Shown here one piece after another: positions 36,130 to 48,023 of a stretch of 64,000 bases of DNA. The stretch is from assembly GCF_052857255.1 (NCBI RefSeq), contig NC_135498.1, positions 162,092,124-162,156,123 of the forward strand, read 5' to 3'. How positions within the stretch are numbered: the first letter of the stretch is position 1; each line of letters starts with the position of its first letter. The translations under genes and the position numbers were made by a program. The notes beneath the pieces are model-generated. The model ran no database searches. It saw only the letters and a list, made by a program, of their open reading frames with translations, and was not told the origin of the DNA. The DNA comes from Amblyomma americanum. Lineage: Eukaryota; Arthropoda; Arachnida; Ixodida; Ixodidae.

Positions 36130-36875
36130 GGCGTCAGGCAGGGGGACAACATATCGGCTATGCTTTTCACTCTCTTCAGAGGAGAGGAAGAGAACAGCGG
36201 TTTCTAATTGGTAGCCAGGTGCCGTAAGTGGCGGGGGAATACGTCTGCTTAGGGCTGGTAGTGACCTCTGATCCGAATCACGAGAGCGAAATAACTATAA
36301 GAATAATGGGGTGGGGCGCATTTGGCAGGTTCGCTCAGATCATGATCCGCAGTTTAGCAATATCCCTCAATAGAAAAGCGTAAAACGGCTGTATCTTTCC
36401 GTTATTCGCTTATGAGGCAGAAACGTGGAGGCCGACGAGAAGGGTTAAACTTAAGGTAAGGACAACGCAGAGAGCTAATGAAAACAAAATGATAGGTGTA
36501 ATGTTGATAGAACGAAAGAGGGCAGTGAGTGAAGGATCAAACACAATGAAAACCTACAAGAAAACAAAACAATACAAAGCAAAAAAAAACAAACAAAATG
36601 ACATCCTAGTCGAAGTCAGGAGGGAGAAATGGCCTTGGGCCAGGCATGTAATGCGAAGGCAAGTAAACCGCTGACCCTTAAGGGCTGCGCAGTGGATTCC
36701 AAGATAAGGTAAGCGTTGCAAGGTGCGGCAGTAGGTTTGATGGGCGCATGAGATTAAGAATTTTGTTGGGATAGTTTGGCCACAGTTGGCACAGGAGAGG
36801 GTTAACTGGATTGATATTGGAGAGGCCTTTGTCCTGCAATTGACGTAGTCAAGGTGATGATGACGATATAAATTT
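36130..36875 (+). pseudogene. RTE-like non-LTR retrotransposon, C-terminal pol fragment
   Basis: The plus strand reads EYVCLGLVVTSD near 36240, a decayed YEAETW-type RT end near 36410, and MIGVMLIERKR from 36489. KWPWARHVMRR follows near 36630, then WAHEIKNFVGIVWPQLAQ and IGEAFVLQ near 36830, ending in GATGATGACGAT. This succession is the typical end of tick RTE/craniofacial-development-protein-2-like elements. Stops show it is inactive. Confidence 0.7.
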
Positions 36876-36879
36876 TGTA

Positions 36880-39715
36880 TATATAAAAAGCCCTTTTCAT
36901 CTGCTCACCCTTCGACATTCTGCGGCGGCTCTTTGAGTGGAAGCCGCGACGACTTGCAGAAACCTCGACCGCACTGCCGTGATGACCAGACTGTCCAAAA
37001 CAGTGGTGGTAGCCACTGGATGCCAGGGCACAACAGTGCCCATGCCGTAGACTGTGCAGCATTAAATGCGGGACGGTCGAAATACACCTCCACTTTTAGG
37101 AAAAGTGCCAAATTTTATGCATTCTGGACGCACTGATATCGTTACGAAACTCGTTCCACTCTTAACTTAGTACTTCGTCCTCTTTTTGTGTAATCTCGCA
37201 CTAACACACTTTCAGAGAAAACAACCCGAACACTACGTTAACACATATTTGAAGAACTCCTGGCACTAAACGAGAACAGGATGAATAAACAGCACGCATA
37301 CATATTTGTTCAAAAACACCACTCTCAGTCGGAAGTCCTTGGATACAGGACAAATGAGACAAAACAGTAAGGCAGCCTGAGAGCTAATCATTTTAACTAC
37401 TAAATGTAACACTAGCGCTGTAACGTAGAAAAAATGTTAAAGAATAAATAAGAATTGTATATTCAGACTTTCTAAGCACACCACTTTGCGCCAAAATGGA
37501 ATAAAACGCGCTCAGAAGACATGTTACCCTATGTAATAACAGCCGAAACTCAAAGACAGGTAATTAGGTTCTGCTCGATCTCTAGACGTCGGTGGGAACC
37601 AGAGACCTCTTTCATGTACTGCGCGTGCCTGTAGCGCGATGATGAAAGAGTCTCAGAAATTTTAAATGAAGTGTCTACAGCATAAACAAAAAAAGCTTAA
37701 TCGCGCACTTCGTCGAATAACGAAGATTATAACAAACTACGCGTACTTAAGCCAATCAAGGAGGACTGAAAATTATGCAGTCATCAAGAACGTTATTTCA
37801 AAGTTATTTTATGACACCTTTGCATTGCACATATGGATCTTGCGCACAACTTCATGCATTCCAGACAACGCAAACCTAAACGTGAATGATGTGGAGATCA
37901 GCTCACAATCAACCATGTCCCGCTGTCGAGCGCTAAATGGGAGAAACTAAGAAAAACACATTTTACACCATTTTTTAACGAATACACCCGACTCTATGTT
38001 AGCCTGGTTGGGATAAAATCGCTTGTTGAGTTTTAGCGGGTTTTTGCATTTTTTTTTTAATGTAGACGTTCCGAAAAAACCTATTTTCTCAAAAAATGCA
38101 TCAGTTTTTGAACAAAAACAAACGCACCCTGTGTTTGGCGCATGAGGGCCTTAGCGCTTGTGCGCGATAAAATCAAGCACTACACAAATCAAAAAATAAA
38201 GTCCAATTGGTTTCTCCAACGCCTTCAGCAGCAAATTGGGCAAATCACGCCAGTCGAGTGCAGTCGCTAGGCCTTAATCAGTTGCGTTGGTTTCATCGCA
38301 TGTGAGTGACGGGCCGTAAAAATTGGGTACAAGAGACCGAAGGCCACCGTCAAGCACAGCCAACATTCATCGCTTCCCGTGCTGTCACTGAACCTAGCGC
38401 TGTCGCCAGGTGCGCAAGGCCGTCGAGCCGAGTCCTCTCTGTGTGCAAAATGTCGCCAAATAGTGCTGTTCGAAGCAGCGGCACTTGAAAGGGCGCGGCA
38501 CGCCGTTCGATTTATTCAATGTTCCTTCGAACAAGAGTTCGATAAATGCTAGCAGCGTCATTATTTTTTTTTTTGCACGCAATTTTCAAGCGGATATCCT
38601 GACATCGATATAAATAAACTTCGCTGTTTTGTTACCCGCCATTCCATAATAGTATACGTAGGACAACAGTTTTCCTTAGTTTTTACTTCATCCGGTGACC
38701 TTCACAAAAGCCGAACACGCAGGCTATATGTAGGAGAGATGCGCTTGGCGTACTGACCTAGAAGCAAGGCCACCAACTCTTCAGCAGTCCGCCCAAGTTC
38801 AGCCACCTGCGTTCTTTTGTAATAGTAATATAAAAATATTATCTGGGCGTCATCAGCGCTCAGACAGGTTACGCGAATGTGGCTCGGAAGGTTTACGCGC
38901 GCTGAATCAAAAAATAACCACAACCCTTTGCTAGTGAATTGTGAGCCATTGTATGCACTCGGTTTAAACATAAAAATATAGGGCAATTATTAATATCTTG
39001 GGATTTTTGGTGAGATGCATATTGTAATCTGAGAATGTGAAAAACACTGAAGGCCTGTGCGTTAATACGAACCTGTCTGTAAGTGTTCCATGAGTATGCG
39101 GACTCGCTGAGAGTGTCCACGCTATGGTTTGCATCATCTTTCATATTGCCTTCCCACAGTCGCCGCTGTGGGTCGGTGCTCCACGCTCATTTGCCGAACG
39201 AACTTTTTCACTCTAGATATTTAGTTTCAATATCGATTGCCACATTTTACGGCACTGCTCTTTCGTAACACGGTCCGCCATTTCTTTCAGCCCACTTAAT
39301 CAGTCTACTGCAATAACAGGAGCGACAGCCTACGATTAAATACGATAATACGCGCGACAGTTACGGAACGCTGCACAAGCTAAAACGTGTATTTACAGCT
39401 TTAAAGAAAGGCACATTTGAATAAGGGGCGCCTACTGCTAGCCGGCCGTGATTAGGGGCGTTTCTATCTTGTTTCACCTAGCTCCTTATTGAAACACTAC
39501 GGCTGGAACGTAAGCTTACTGAGACGCCAAGATTTTCAGTCTATATCTTGGGCAATGAAGTGATGGAGAAAACTTTGCTCGCTCTACAACGGCATCAAAA
39601 TAACATCTCTCTGTGGTATACACGGGCACGCCTGTGTGGATCGCATTAGTTGCACACATAAACAAAGTGACTTCCAATTTTCTGTACAAATAAAAAAGAA
39701 TGAATGGAAGAATGA
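36880..39715. other. No recognisable gene
   Basis: Short open frames without a motif, including a 94-codon plus-strand frame at 37666..37950 that is Lys/Arg-rich but matches nothing known to me. Confidence 0.4.
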
Positions 39716-39719
39716 ACCA

Positions 39720-39955
39720 GCTGCCGCTCTTGGTCAGTGGTTATGCCACTACGCTGCTGACCCGAAAGAAGGAGGTTCGATCCCGGCCGAGGCGGTCCAA
39801 TTTTGATGGAGACGACATTCTAGAGGCCCGTGTACTGTGCGATGCATTGAACGTTAATGAACAGCAGGTGGTCGAAATTTCCGCAGACCTTCACTACAGC
39901 GTCCCTCATACTCTGAGTTCCTTTGGGACGTTAAACTCCCATAAACCATACCGAA
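39720..39955 (+). mobile_element. tRNA-derived SINE, group B, plus copy
   Basis: The head has TGGTCAGTGGTTATG (A-box region) and GGTTCGATCCC (B box at about 39774). The body has GAGGCCCGTGTACTGTGCGAT, CGTTAATGAACAGCAGGTGGTCG and a GGGACGTTAAACTCC end. It shares its body with minus copies at 41635 and 50850. Confidence 0.75.
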
Positions 39956-40529
39956 ATAATGAACAAGAATATTACAAGTAGCGCGAGGGGCTACCATGCA
40001 TACCTGTAGAACTGTACGACAGAAGCTGCGGTGATGGCCGAGTGGCCCACAGCATGCAACGGTGTATTCCACCCGGCAATCCGGAACACTTTAGCTTGAT
40101 CCGCGAAATCGAAGAGCTCGCTACGCGGCAGCATAAGATTCCCGTTATGCCGAAAATTCGGTGTCATCATCGTCATTGGCAGTGTTAGCGCAAAATACGG
40201 CTTGTCCGAAGAATCGGCTACGTCACACGTGGAGCGTAGGATTTTACAAGTGATTGAAACAGCAGAAGAGTGTCGATAAGAATGTCATAACATCACCCAA
40301 ACGTCAATATGGCATGTAAGTACAAAAAATAAATTAGTTCCTCTTAAAATGATTGTAAGGGGGTTATGCGGCAAGGCGGGCACAAATCGTTAGAAGAGCT
40401 GTCATCGCAACTTGAGTAACTGCCTAAAATTTATTAACTTTTTAACGACTGCTTTTAAACTGCGTGTTCATATTGAGGGCTTAGAGGCTTGGTGTAGCTT
40501 TTACCAACCATTACTCCTTTATCGGTATG

Positions 40530-40925
40530 ACTGACAGTTTTGCATGTCCCATCTGCAGATGTGACGAGACTATAGCCCACGTTCTTTGTGAATGAAACTA
40601 TTCTCTCTGCAGTGCGCAGGATCATCTAGATCCACGCCCGCTGAGGCAAATGAAGGTTGTCGGCCTCTGTCCGCAGCGATCGTCGGCGGCGAAGACCTCC
40701 ACGGCACTACTCCGCTTCTTAAGAACTTCTGGCCTGCACGATAGTCTGTAACATTACCGAACGTTTGCTGACTGCACGCAGACCTCATTGTCCTGTTATA
40801 CTTATCTCTCATTCAACTTTTTATCCCCTCACCCGTTTCCCCACGTGCTGAGCACCAAATTGGTTATTATTCCGGTTAACCTCCCTGCCTTTCCTCTTCC
40901 TCTTCCTCCTCTTGGAGGCAGAGGC
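40530..40925 (+). pseudogene. LINE 3' end (Cys-rich tail plus 3' UTR)
   Basis: The translation CPICRCDETIAHVLCE matches the C-terminal zinc-finger-like segment of the LINE at 33082..33438. LRQMKVVGLCPQ and TALLRFLRTSGLHD follow, then the family tail with CCGGTTAACCTCCCTGCC at about 40875. It is truncated at the 5' side and carries a stop. Confidence 0.7.
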
Positions 40926-41634
40926 ATTCCAAGACAATTCTACTTTGTTCGATTTTGGCCACCTGCCTGTGTCCAGAGATATGGACGTCTCAATTTGCAC
41001 ACCTATCATACTGAATACGCATGCAAAATTACTGCGCTTCTGATGAAGCTCCTTGAAATAACGAAACAGCGCAACTAAAACGGAGGGCCAGGGAAAAGAA
41101 ATACGTACAAGCGCTGAACCTGCTCCCTGATGTGACTCAGCTTTTGCTTATATACTTCGGATGACAAGAGCGTGCAGCTACAGGTGACGGTTCTAAATTT
41201 TCACACTTGGTCACCAGTGTGGTATCGCCGCGCTTGGCTGCATGCGAAGTCTAGAGCGGCACTCCGTGTTATAAAGCACTTAAGAAGCAATCGCTTACAA
41301 AAACAGCGCTCGGTCTATGCCGCCAGCACAGTGACCTTTGGTTTCACTGGCCAAAAACGAAAATTTTCACCGTCGCCTGTAACTCCATATTCTTGAGTAG
41401 GCGGACTACTGTATGAACAGCTGCGTGACACCATGGCGGACCCTCATAGTATGTGTCGCGGTCTCGCATGCGTTTGCACGATAATTGCACAGTTTGCACT
41501 GAAAATTTTTGCGCGCATATCTAACGACACAAGGGCGTTACTAAAGCTATACAAAAATGTATTACTCGTTTAAAGAAAGTTTGAAGTTTTCGATATAAAA
41601 ATGCACGCTAGCTGCAGTGGATAAAACTTATTCA

Positions 41635-41860
41635 TTGCGTTATCGGGCTTTAACGTCCCAAAGTGATCAACCCAGGCAAAAAGAGACGCCATAGTGAAGG
41701 GCTCCTGAAATTTAGACCGGCAGGGGTTGTTTAACGTGCACTGAAAACGCGTGGTACACGGGACTCCAGAACTTCGTCTCCATTCAAATTCGACCGCCAC
41801 AGCCGGGTTCAAACCCGCGTCTTTAAGGCCAGCAGCCAAGCGCCGTAACAACTGAAGTAG
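41635..41860 (-). mobile_element. tRNA-derived SINE, group B, minus copy
   Basis: The minus strand carries a B box (GGGTTTGAACCC at about 41803..41814), a degenerate A box, and the GGCTTTAACGTCCC body end of the group. Confidence 0.65.
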
Positions 41861-42090
41861 GGCGGTGGCAAAAGTTATTAATTGAATTTTTGTTCATTTA
41901 TCAGATTGCGACGAAAATTTTTGTCATTGCTAGCGTCCGCCAATCCACATAACCTAATTCTATTATGATTTTGTGTACGGCTATCGGTATTTTTTGTTAA
42001 ACCATTCAATTTTGAACCTCATGTATGGAGGTTGTGTGTTCTTTCAAGTTATGGCTCTATTTTAAAAGAGGAAACAGAGTTCATTTCTGC

Positions 42091-42135
42091 ATGGGTAAGC
42101 GGAACCGCTGACGGGACCAATCAGAGCTTACCCAT
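42091..42135. repeat. Inverted repeat, 10-bp arms
   Basis: ATGGGTAAGC at 42091..42100 pairs exactly with GCTTACCCAT at 42126..42135 across a 25-base loop. Confidence 0.6.
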
Positions 42136-42493
42136 CTTAATATTTAAGGCGGCGTCCCATAAATTTTCAATGAGGGGTTTACATTCAGATTATAAGTTCT
42201 GATTGGAGCGCGACAGTTATCTTGCTCTTTCACTTATACGGAGAGCTGCTTCTGATTGCTGTTTGGAATAGGCCATCAGGCAGGACGCATTCTTTCACTC
42301 TGGCGCAGGTTCGAATCGCACTCTGGGAATCGCACTCTGGGCTATATTATGAGGTCGTTTTTTATTGTGATTCCGAAATTGTTTGGGTAAGTCTCTCCTC
42401 ATATACATCTTCAGATCCGCCGCTGTATCAAGTCAATGTACACATTACTTTTTCAAGAATAGAGCTCCATGGAGTCAGGTTTTAAAAACTCAT

Positions 42494-42748
42494 AATAATA
42501 ATAATAATAATAATTGGTTTTTGGTGGAAAGGAAATGGCGCAGTATCTGTCTCATATATCGTTGGACACCTGAACCGCGCCGTAAGGGAAGGGATAAAGG
42601 AGGTAGTGAAAGAAGAGAGGAACAAATAGGTCCGTAGTGGAGGGCTCCGGAATAATTTCGACCACCTGGGGATCTTTAACGTGCACTGACATCGCACAGC
42701 ACACGGGCGCCTTAGCGTTTTTTCTCCATAAAAACGCAGCCGCCATAA
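42494..42748 (-). mobile_element. Ruka-like SINE, 5'-truncated
   Basis: The body (GGGCTCCGGAATAATTTCGACC, GGATCTTTAACGTGCACTGACA) and the (TAA)n tail are present on the minus strand. The tRNA-like head is missing, as the copy stops just after the GCAGCCGCC stretch. Confidence 0.8.
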
Positions 42749-42749
42749 A

Positions 42750-44730
42750 ATATAATTATTATGCGACAGCGAAAAATGTGCCCCAAGTGTTTAGCGAGAG
42801 CTTGGAAAGAACTGGTTCTAAATGTTGACAGGAACGTGACAAATTTTTTTAATTGTGGAAAGAGAATCTCCCCCAAGATGACAATTTTTTTCTCAGCTGC
42901 GCGGGGAACATGCCCGCTTGCCACGCCCCGTGTACACTATCCTCGCAGCAAAGTCCTGAGAACTAACAGCAAAATCTTATTGGCTACGCTTTTTTGTGTC
43001 GAGGTCAACTCTACTCCATGGAACGTACTAAGTGCAGATGTATGTTTAAAACTGCATATGTTATGCGCAAGTGTGGCCAGTCCTTCTCGTTTCTCAAGAG
43101 GTATCCGCAAAGTTCGGGGCACACCTAAGATACGCTTTGAGGGTATTGCGCGTTAGCGTTAATGGGTATACCTTCAGTGCCCTGCGGTCTCCTTTGCATA
43201 TTACTTCGCAGACGGGGACATTGTTCTTACGGACGCGGGTTCAGAAATGAGAAAGGAAATGCGGACGACGCGCACTTTCTACAGCTTCGCATCATCTGCT
43301 GGGCCAGCAGTGCACATCATATAGCGGGGTCTTTCCGGTGGCCGCCGCCACTGGAAAACTGAAATTTTTCTTGAACTTTTTATTCGAAAGGAAATCGTTT
43401 GCTTTAGAAAGTTAGGTCATTTGAGACATGCGATGAGCTTTTTACGCGACCGCGTATACCTGCAGCTCGTTCGGTGGAAAAGCCACCGCCGCGACCAAGG
43501 ATTGACTGGAAGGCCACGAAAACCTGACGAAAATATTCACAGAAGTTTTAAATCAAAAAAAAAATTCGTCGCCATTCGGGTTCAAACCCAGGCCTCTGCG
43601 TGCTAGGCGGCATGCAACAGATATGTCACATAGGGTTTTCTTAACATTGTATTTATAACTGTGAAGCAATGTTCTATGTACATGAACTATGCACAAAACG
43701 CGAAAAAACATTCACAAGTCAACACAATGCATAGTACGTTACACCTAAATCAAACGCGAGAAAAGACCGCACATAAGGTACATCACTACATCATAATACG
43801 ACAAAAATAAGCAACGATACGTCGGAAAAAGGGCCATTTGCATGCTCTTCCCTCCGCCTATGAACCGCTCCGTGTATTTTGGTTTAACGGGACATAATGT
43901 ACTCAAAAGAGCACGTACAATGCCCCTCGCCGTCTACAAAGACATTTTTGTTCGAGCTGCATGAAGATACATTGCCGGTTATAACATGTTTACAGAATAA
44001 GGTCATTTTTGTGTCCGCGATAATTGTCGCCTTTGTGATATTCCAGAAACGACTGTGCATTGTTTCATCGATTGAAAACATGCACAACTCTTTTCGGACA
44101 TCTTGCAACGGACGTGGAAAAAAAAATTTGTGGCGGTTTAGCTCTGGTTAAACATGGAGTGACTCGACAGCTAGAGCTGGACGAGTGGAACTTGCTCGGT
44201 TGAATTGCAAAGTCAGTCTTTTGCCGCTTCGTTTCTCTGGGCGTTCCTTCTTCAACTTCGTCCCACATGACACAGCGCATGCCCACAACTGTTGCAGCTC
44301 GGTTTCGCCGGCACGCCACGCCGCCAGCAGCAGCAGCTGCTCCGCACTGCCTGACGAACCACGTGGCTGGTCACGTGACCGGCCACGGCGTCGCGCCGCC
44401 GAGAGCTGCTCCACACCACGTGACCAACAACGTGACCACGCGGCGGTGGCGGCGTCGATACGCCGTGGCTGCGCCGCCACGGCCACGGCGCCGCCCCGCT
44501 GAAGGCTCGAAATGCTACCGTAATGTAGCTATCGCTACAGAAAGGGCCATTTGAAACGAATTTTGTACAATAGCTCATTACACTACCATTTGTTCTTTCT
44601 GAATGGACTACACTACCCCTGGAAAACAACCATAATGGACCGCCATTGTGAATCTGTTGTCTTCTCAAAAGTCCACTTCAGCAGAATGATGGTTTTCTAA
44701 AGGAATGGTATGCCCAGACCGAGTGTGAGA
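42750..44730. other. No recognisable gene; SINE-like scraps
   Basis: 43560..43610 has a minus-strand GGGTTTGAACCC B box beside an A-run and may be a SINE remnant. 44350..44510 is GC-rich and described separately. The remaining frames show no motif. Confidence 0.4.
44350..44510. other. GC-rich patch with repeated CACGTG sites
   Basis: CCACGTGGCTGGTCACGTGACC is followed about 50 bases later by CCACGTGACCAACAACGTGACC, in DNA rich in GCCGCC and CGGCGG. This may be a CpG-rich promoter or a repeat. There is no transcript evidence here. Confidence 0.4.
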
Positions 44731-44739
44731 AGTAGTGGC

Positions 44740-44965
44740 AACCATTCCCAGGAGAAGAAAAAGAAGGAGGAGGAAAGACGGTGAGGTTAACTGAAGAATA
44801 GCCGGTTTGCTAGCCTGCACGGGGTTAAGGGGGGAAGGCGTATAAAGATGAAGGAGAAAATAGAGTAGCAGGAAATTGAAGTCACTATGCAAAGCGCAGC
44901 GTTCGGTAAAGCCACAGCCTATCGTGCAGGCGCGAAGTTGTCAAGAAGCGGAGCAGTGCCTAGGA
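44740..44965 (-). mobile_element. LINE 3' tail, copy B
   Basis: A short C-terminal coding remnant (44900..44965) precedes the pyrimidine-rich 3' tail with GCTAGCAAACCGG and AGTTAACCTCACCG. Joined directly to the endonuclease linker, it implies deletion of the RT and RNase H region. Confidence 0.6.
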
Positions 44966-45029
44966 GGTCTTCACCGCTGACCATGGCCGCAGCCAGTGGC
45001 GGAGAATCTTCATTTTCGTGAGTGAGCGT

Positions 45030-45957
45030 GGATCTAGACATCGAAGTCTGTGAACTTTGGCATCGGAGTGAAGAAGCACCTCGCATTTTTCATAGCATCC
45101 TTGATGCGCTCTTCTATACCTGCTGTAATGTCTTCTCTGCAGGCATCTTCCATAAGGGCTTTAAATATATAGCAGTCTATGAGTTGCAAACGATTGGCAG
45201 ATCTGCATCAACCAAGACCAGGAACAAATATATATTCGGGAATGTGGTCACTTCCATGTGTTTCTACATCGGCAAACCACCGGACGCGTCTTGCAAGGCA
45301 CTGAGACAACAACGCCACCTCCGGACACCCGCTGTAAGTCAGCCCGCAAAAAGTACGTTGGAGAAACGTCGTTAAGGCATTGTAGGTCGTCGTGAGGGGC
45401 GAAGCAGACAAGACTTCTTCCTTTCAAATACATCCGGATGCCTCCCCACATGGCGTGATGTGCATTAAAGTAACCAGTGACGAGCCAAGACCCAGGTGTT
45501 ACAGCAAGCAAGTCCCTGAGTCTGTCGGCGCAAACCGTGTTGTTGGAGATAAGTACACGCCCACAAACGTAAAAATCAGGGTGCACCTTTTTACCGTTAG
45601 ACAGACGTACTGGTTGAGGATGTGGAGGCGAGCCGCATGGTGCACATAAGTAAGCTCCCTTCGAATGTCGGCAATGACCTTGCTGTTTCCCCTGTGCATG
45701 TAGGATGCAAACGCTTCATAGCCAGAAGTTAAGGCGGCCTTTTGAAATTTGGGCTCACAAATCACAGCGATTGGAGATTGGTATGTATAGATGTATTCGC
45801 GAATGTCCGAAATGCAGGAATTGAGTACACCAGCATTCCACTGGAAAGTGGATGCTTCTTTGACTTGACTTTCAAATGGTAATGCTAGGAGGGCCATTCT
45901 TTCTGCTACTGGAAAGCTGCAAGGACTGGATTTACGCGTCCAGTACCTGCAATGCAT
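45030..45957 (-). pseudogene. LINE ORF2, endonuclease domain, copy B
   Basis: The minus strand reads an APE-type endonuclease: STFQWNAGVLNS (N-terminal QWN) at 45840, IREYIYTYQSPIAVICEP (ExK/Q region), SGYEAF, FVGVYLSP, and then GSWLVTGYFNAHHAMWG, where the usual GDFNAH reads GYFNAH. A linker follows to about 45030 (ALMEDACREDI, MKNARCFF). Frameshifts separate the parts. No reverse transcriptase follows before the LINE tail. Confidence 0.75.
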
Positions 45958-46329
45958 TCCATGCTGCTGGCGAGTGAAGGATAGACAGCATCACATACAT
46001 GGCGTTCATAAGGGACCTCAAGATAGTGATCTCCTGCACTTCCTCCCCTAGGGCTAGATCTCTGCCTTGGGCTCGCTCAACTGTAGGCGTAGGACAGTGG
46101 GGGCCTGGTGTCTACTCAGACACCAAGGTCGAGAGTGGCTGCGGCTGTGGTAGCCATGCCACCTCTTAAGTACTGGTTCCGGCTTCACTAGTAACCGGGC
46201 TTACATTCCTCGGCGGAAGGGGAGGACAAGTAGCAGGAGCGATTGGGGTTTCTCTGCAACTGTCAGCCGTTTGTCTAGTGAGATCGTCGGCGACGAGAAC
46301 GGCATCGACGCACCGTAGCTGCGGCCTCT

Positions 46330-46990
46330 CTGTGCCTTTAATGTTCTCGCATCATTTGCTTCAACACTGGCCGTTCTTTCTTAAGGCGGGGACAGACTTT
46401 TGAAGAAGCATCATGAGGGCCACGGCTGTTGGCGCGCTTCAAGACAGTATCGCGGCAAATCTCACCGCTATGTGGCTCAGAGCAGCGCGGCCACGATATG
46501 GTGTTATTAGAAACACCACTGACATGCCAAATGTTCATGCACTTCCGGCACTGAAGCGACTTCTGAACGAATGGATAAACTGCATGTCGAAAGTGGCCAA
46601 CCTTCACATGCGATGGCATACAGTCGCCCTTAAAAGTTAGCTTAACGCACATTGACTCTCCGAGGAGCTGAACTTTGTTTATTTCGATACTGTTCGTCGC
46701 TGTCTTAATGGGTAACGGCAGGTCGGCGTTAGAGATGGTCGCGTCGACGTCGTAAAAGGCGCCAGCGGTTGTGCCATTGTTTTCAAGAACGAGAGAGCGG
46801 ACGGCGATGTCTCCAATCTTCTTGACGGTGGCTAGACTTTTTAATGCGCTCCGCTTCATTACATCGATGGCAAGGAGGTTGCTTTGGCTCCTGATGCTGA
46901 CGTCCTTGATCACTTCCGGGACGCGAGCCTCGAGGAAGACTCGAGGAAACCACTCCTAGCACTGCGTTCTTCATCGTGGCCACAAAGGGT
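46330..46990 (-). pseudogene. LINE ORF1, copy B (C-terminal half)
   Basis: The reading frame parallels copy A: IRSQSNLLAIDVMKRSALKS, GTTAGAFYDVDATI, VKLTFKGDC, VKVGHFRHAVYPF, QCRKCMNIWHV, then CSEPHSGEIC and a RGPHDASSKVCPRLKKE end. The first knuckle has lost its last Cys and the second its first Cys, so zinc binding is impaired. Confidence 0.75.
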
Positions 46991-46999
46991 CATTGATTC

Positions 47000-47800
47000 A
47001 AGCGTTCTAGAGGGGAACCAAATCAACGCGTTGTGTTGTGTATGGCAGTAAAGTTTGTTGGGAATGTGCACTGATGAAATAGTAATTAAAAATAAAAAAT
47101 GGAAAAGGCGCTATCGCGTTTGCTCTTCCGTTTGCGTCCTTCTGAATTCTGCGCGGAACTGGACTTTTAACACTTTCTGCGTTAATATTGCGTTCGCCGT
47201 TGATCGTGCTTCGGCCACTTTTGCGGTGACCTTCCCAGGAGGAGCTTTGGGCACCACCTTCTCTTGATAGGAAACCTAAATGCCCGCTCCCTTCGCCTCA
47301 ACTCACTTCCTGGACGAACAATTCAAGTTTCTGCCTGACCACACCGAAATACGAAGCACTGGCGTAGTATCTAGGTCTTTTCGCCGTCAATTTTCGCTTA
47401 CACAGCCTCACACGTCTGATTGTAAAGGTATAAGTGGGGACGGATTGAGAGCAAGCGTTTCTGCGTACAACAGAATCGTTGACAAGGAGGTGCTGCTGAG
47501 GGCAAGGGCATGCTTCGCTCGCCACGATAAGAACGGCGGCGCGCAACATCAGGTCGAGATAATGGCATCTGAAACCCGCTCGCTCTAATTCAATCTCGTG
47601 CTCATTACCGGCGCTCGATGGTTATAAGCTTACTCGAACCATTCACTACGTAGGGCAAACTGCTGTCTCAGAAGCGAGGAGCCTTGGGATTCAACAAAAT
47701 CTTCGCAGTATTCTCCTCACGTACCCGTCAGGTGTTAAGTTCCTGCAACTTCATGCCGGCCTGAAACAGGACACTCTGTCAGTATTCCGTTGCGCCCCAA
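47000..47800. other. No recognisable gene; upstream of FAAH-like exon 1
   Basis: An open frame at 47280..47588 shows no motif. The interval may hold the promoter or 5' UTR of the FAAH-like gene; no TATA box was evident. Confidence 0.35.
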
Positions 47801-47834
47801 ACACTTCCTTCGCTCTCACCCACAGGAAATCGAC

Positions 47835-48023
47835 ATGGCCGGCATTATGGCGAAAGTGCGCCCATTCATCGGAGAACTCCTGGTGCGCCTGCTCGACCGC
47901 TTTTTCGAGTTTCTCCTATTCGTGGCCAACCTCGGACGCCGTCGCCAGCGCATCCCGCCCACGAGCGACCCCTTGCTTCTCGCCCCAGCTGTGGTCCTAG
48001 CGAATGCCATAAGACACGGACGG
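47835..48023 (+). CDS. Fatty-acid amide hydrolase 2-like, exon 1
   Basis: This exon encodes the N-terminal 63 residues (MAGIMAKVRPFIGELL...). Residues about 11-32 form a hydrophobic membrane anchor (LLVRLLDRFFEFLLFVANL) followed by a basic RRRQR. The FAAH2-type stretch IPPTSDPLLL and an LANAIRHGR end follow. FAAH2 enzymes are membrane-bound serine hydrolases that cleave fatty-acid amides. The ATG at 47835 is the first Met in frame with a purine at -3. A good acceptor (CTCTCACCCACAG) ends at 47825, so a non-coding exon may lie upstream. The donor GTGAGT starts at 48024 in phase 0, matching exon 2. Confidence 0.8.

Noticed and set aside
44148..44668. Long GC-rich ORFs on both strands
   Set aside because: Low-complexity Ala/Arg/Ser peptides from CG-rich repeats, with no domain.
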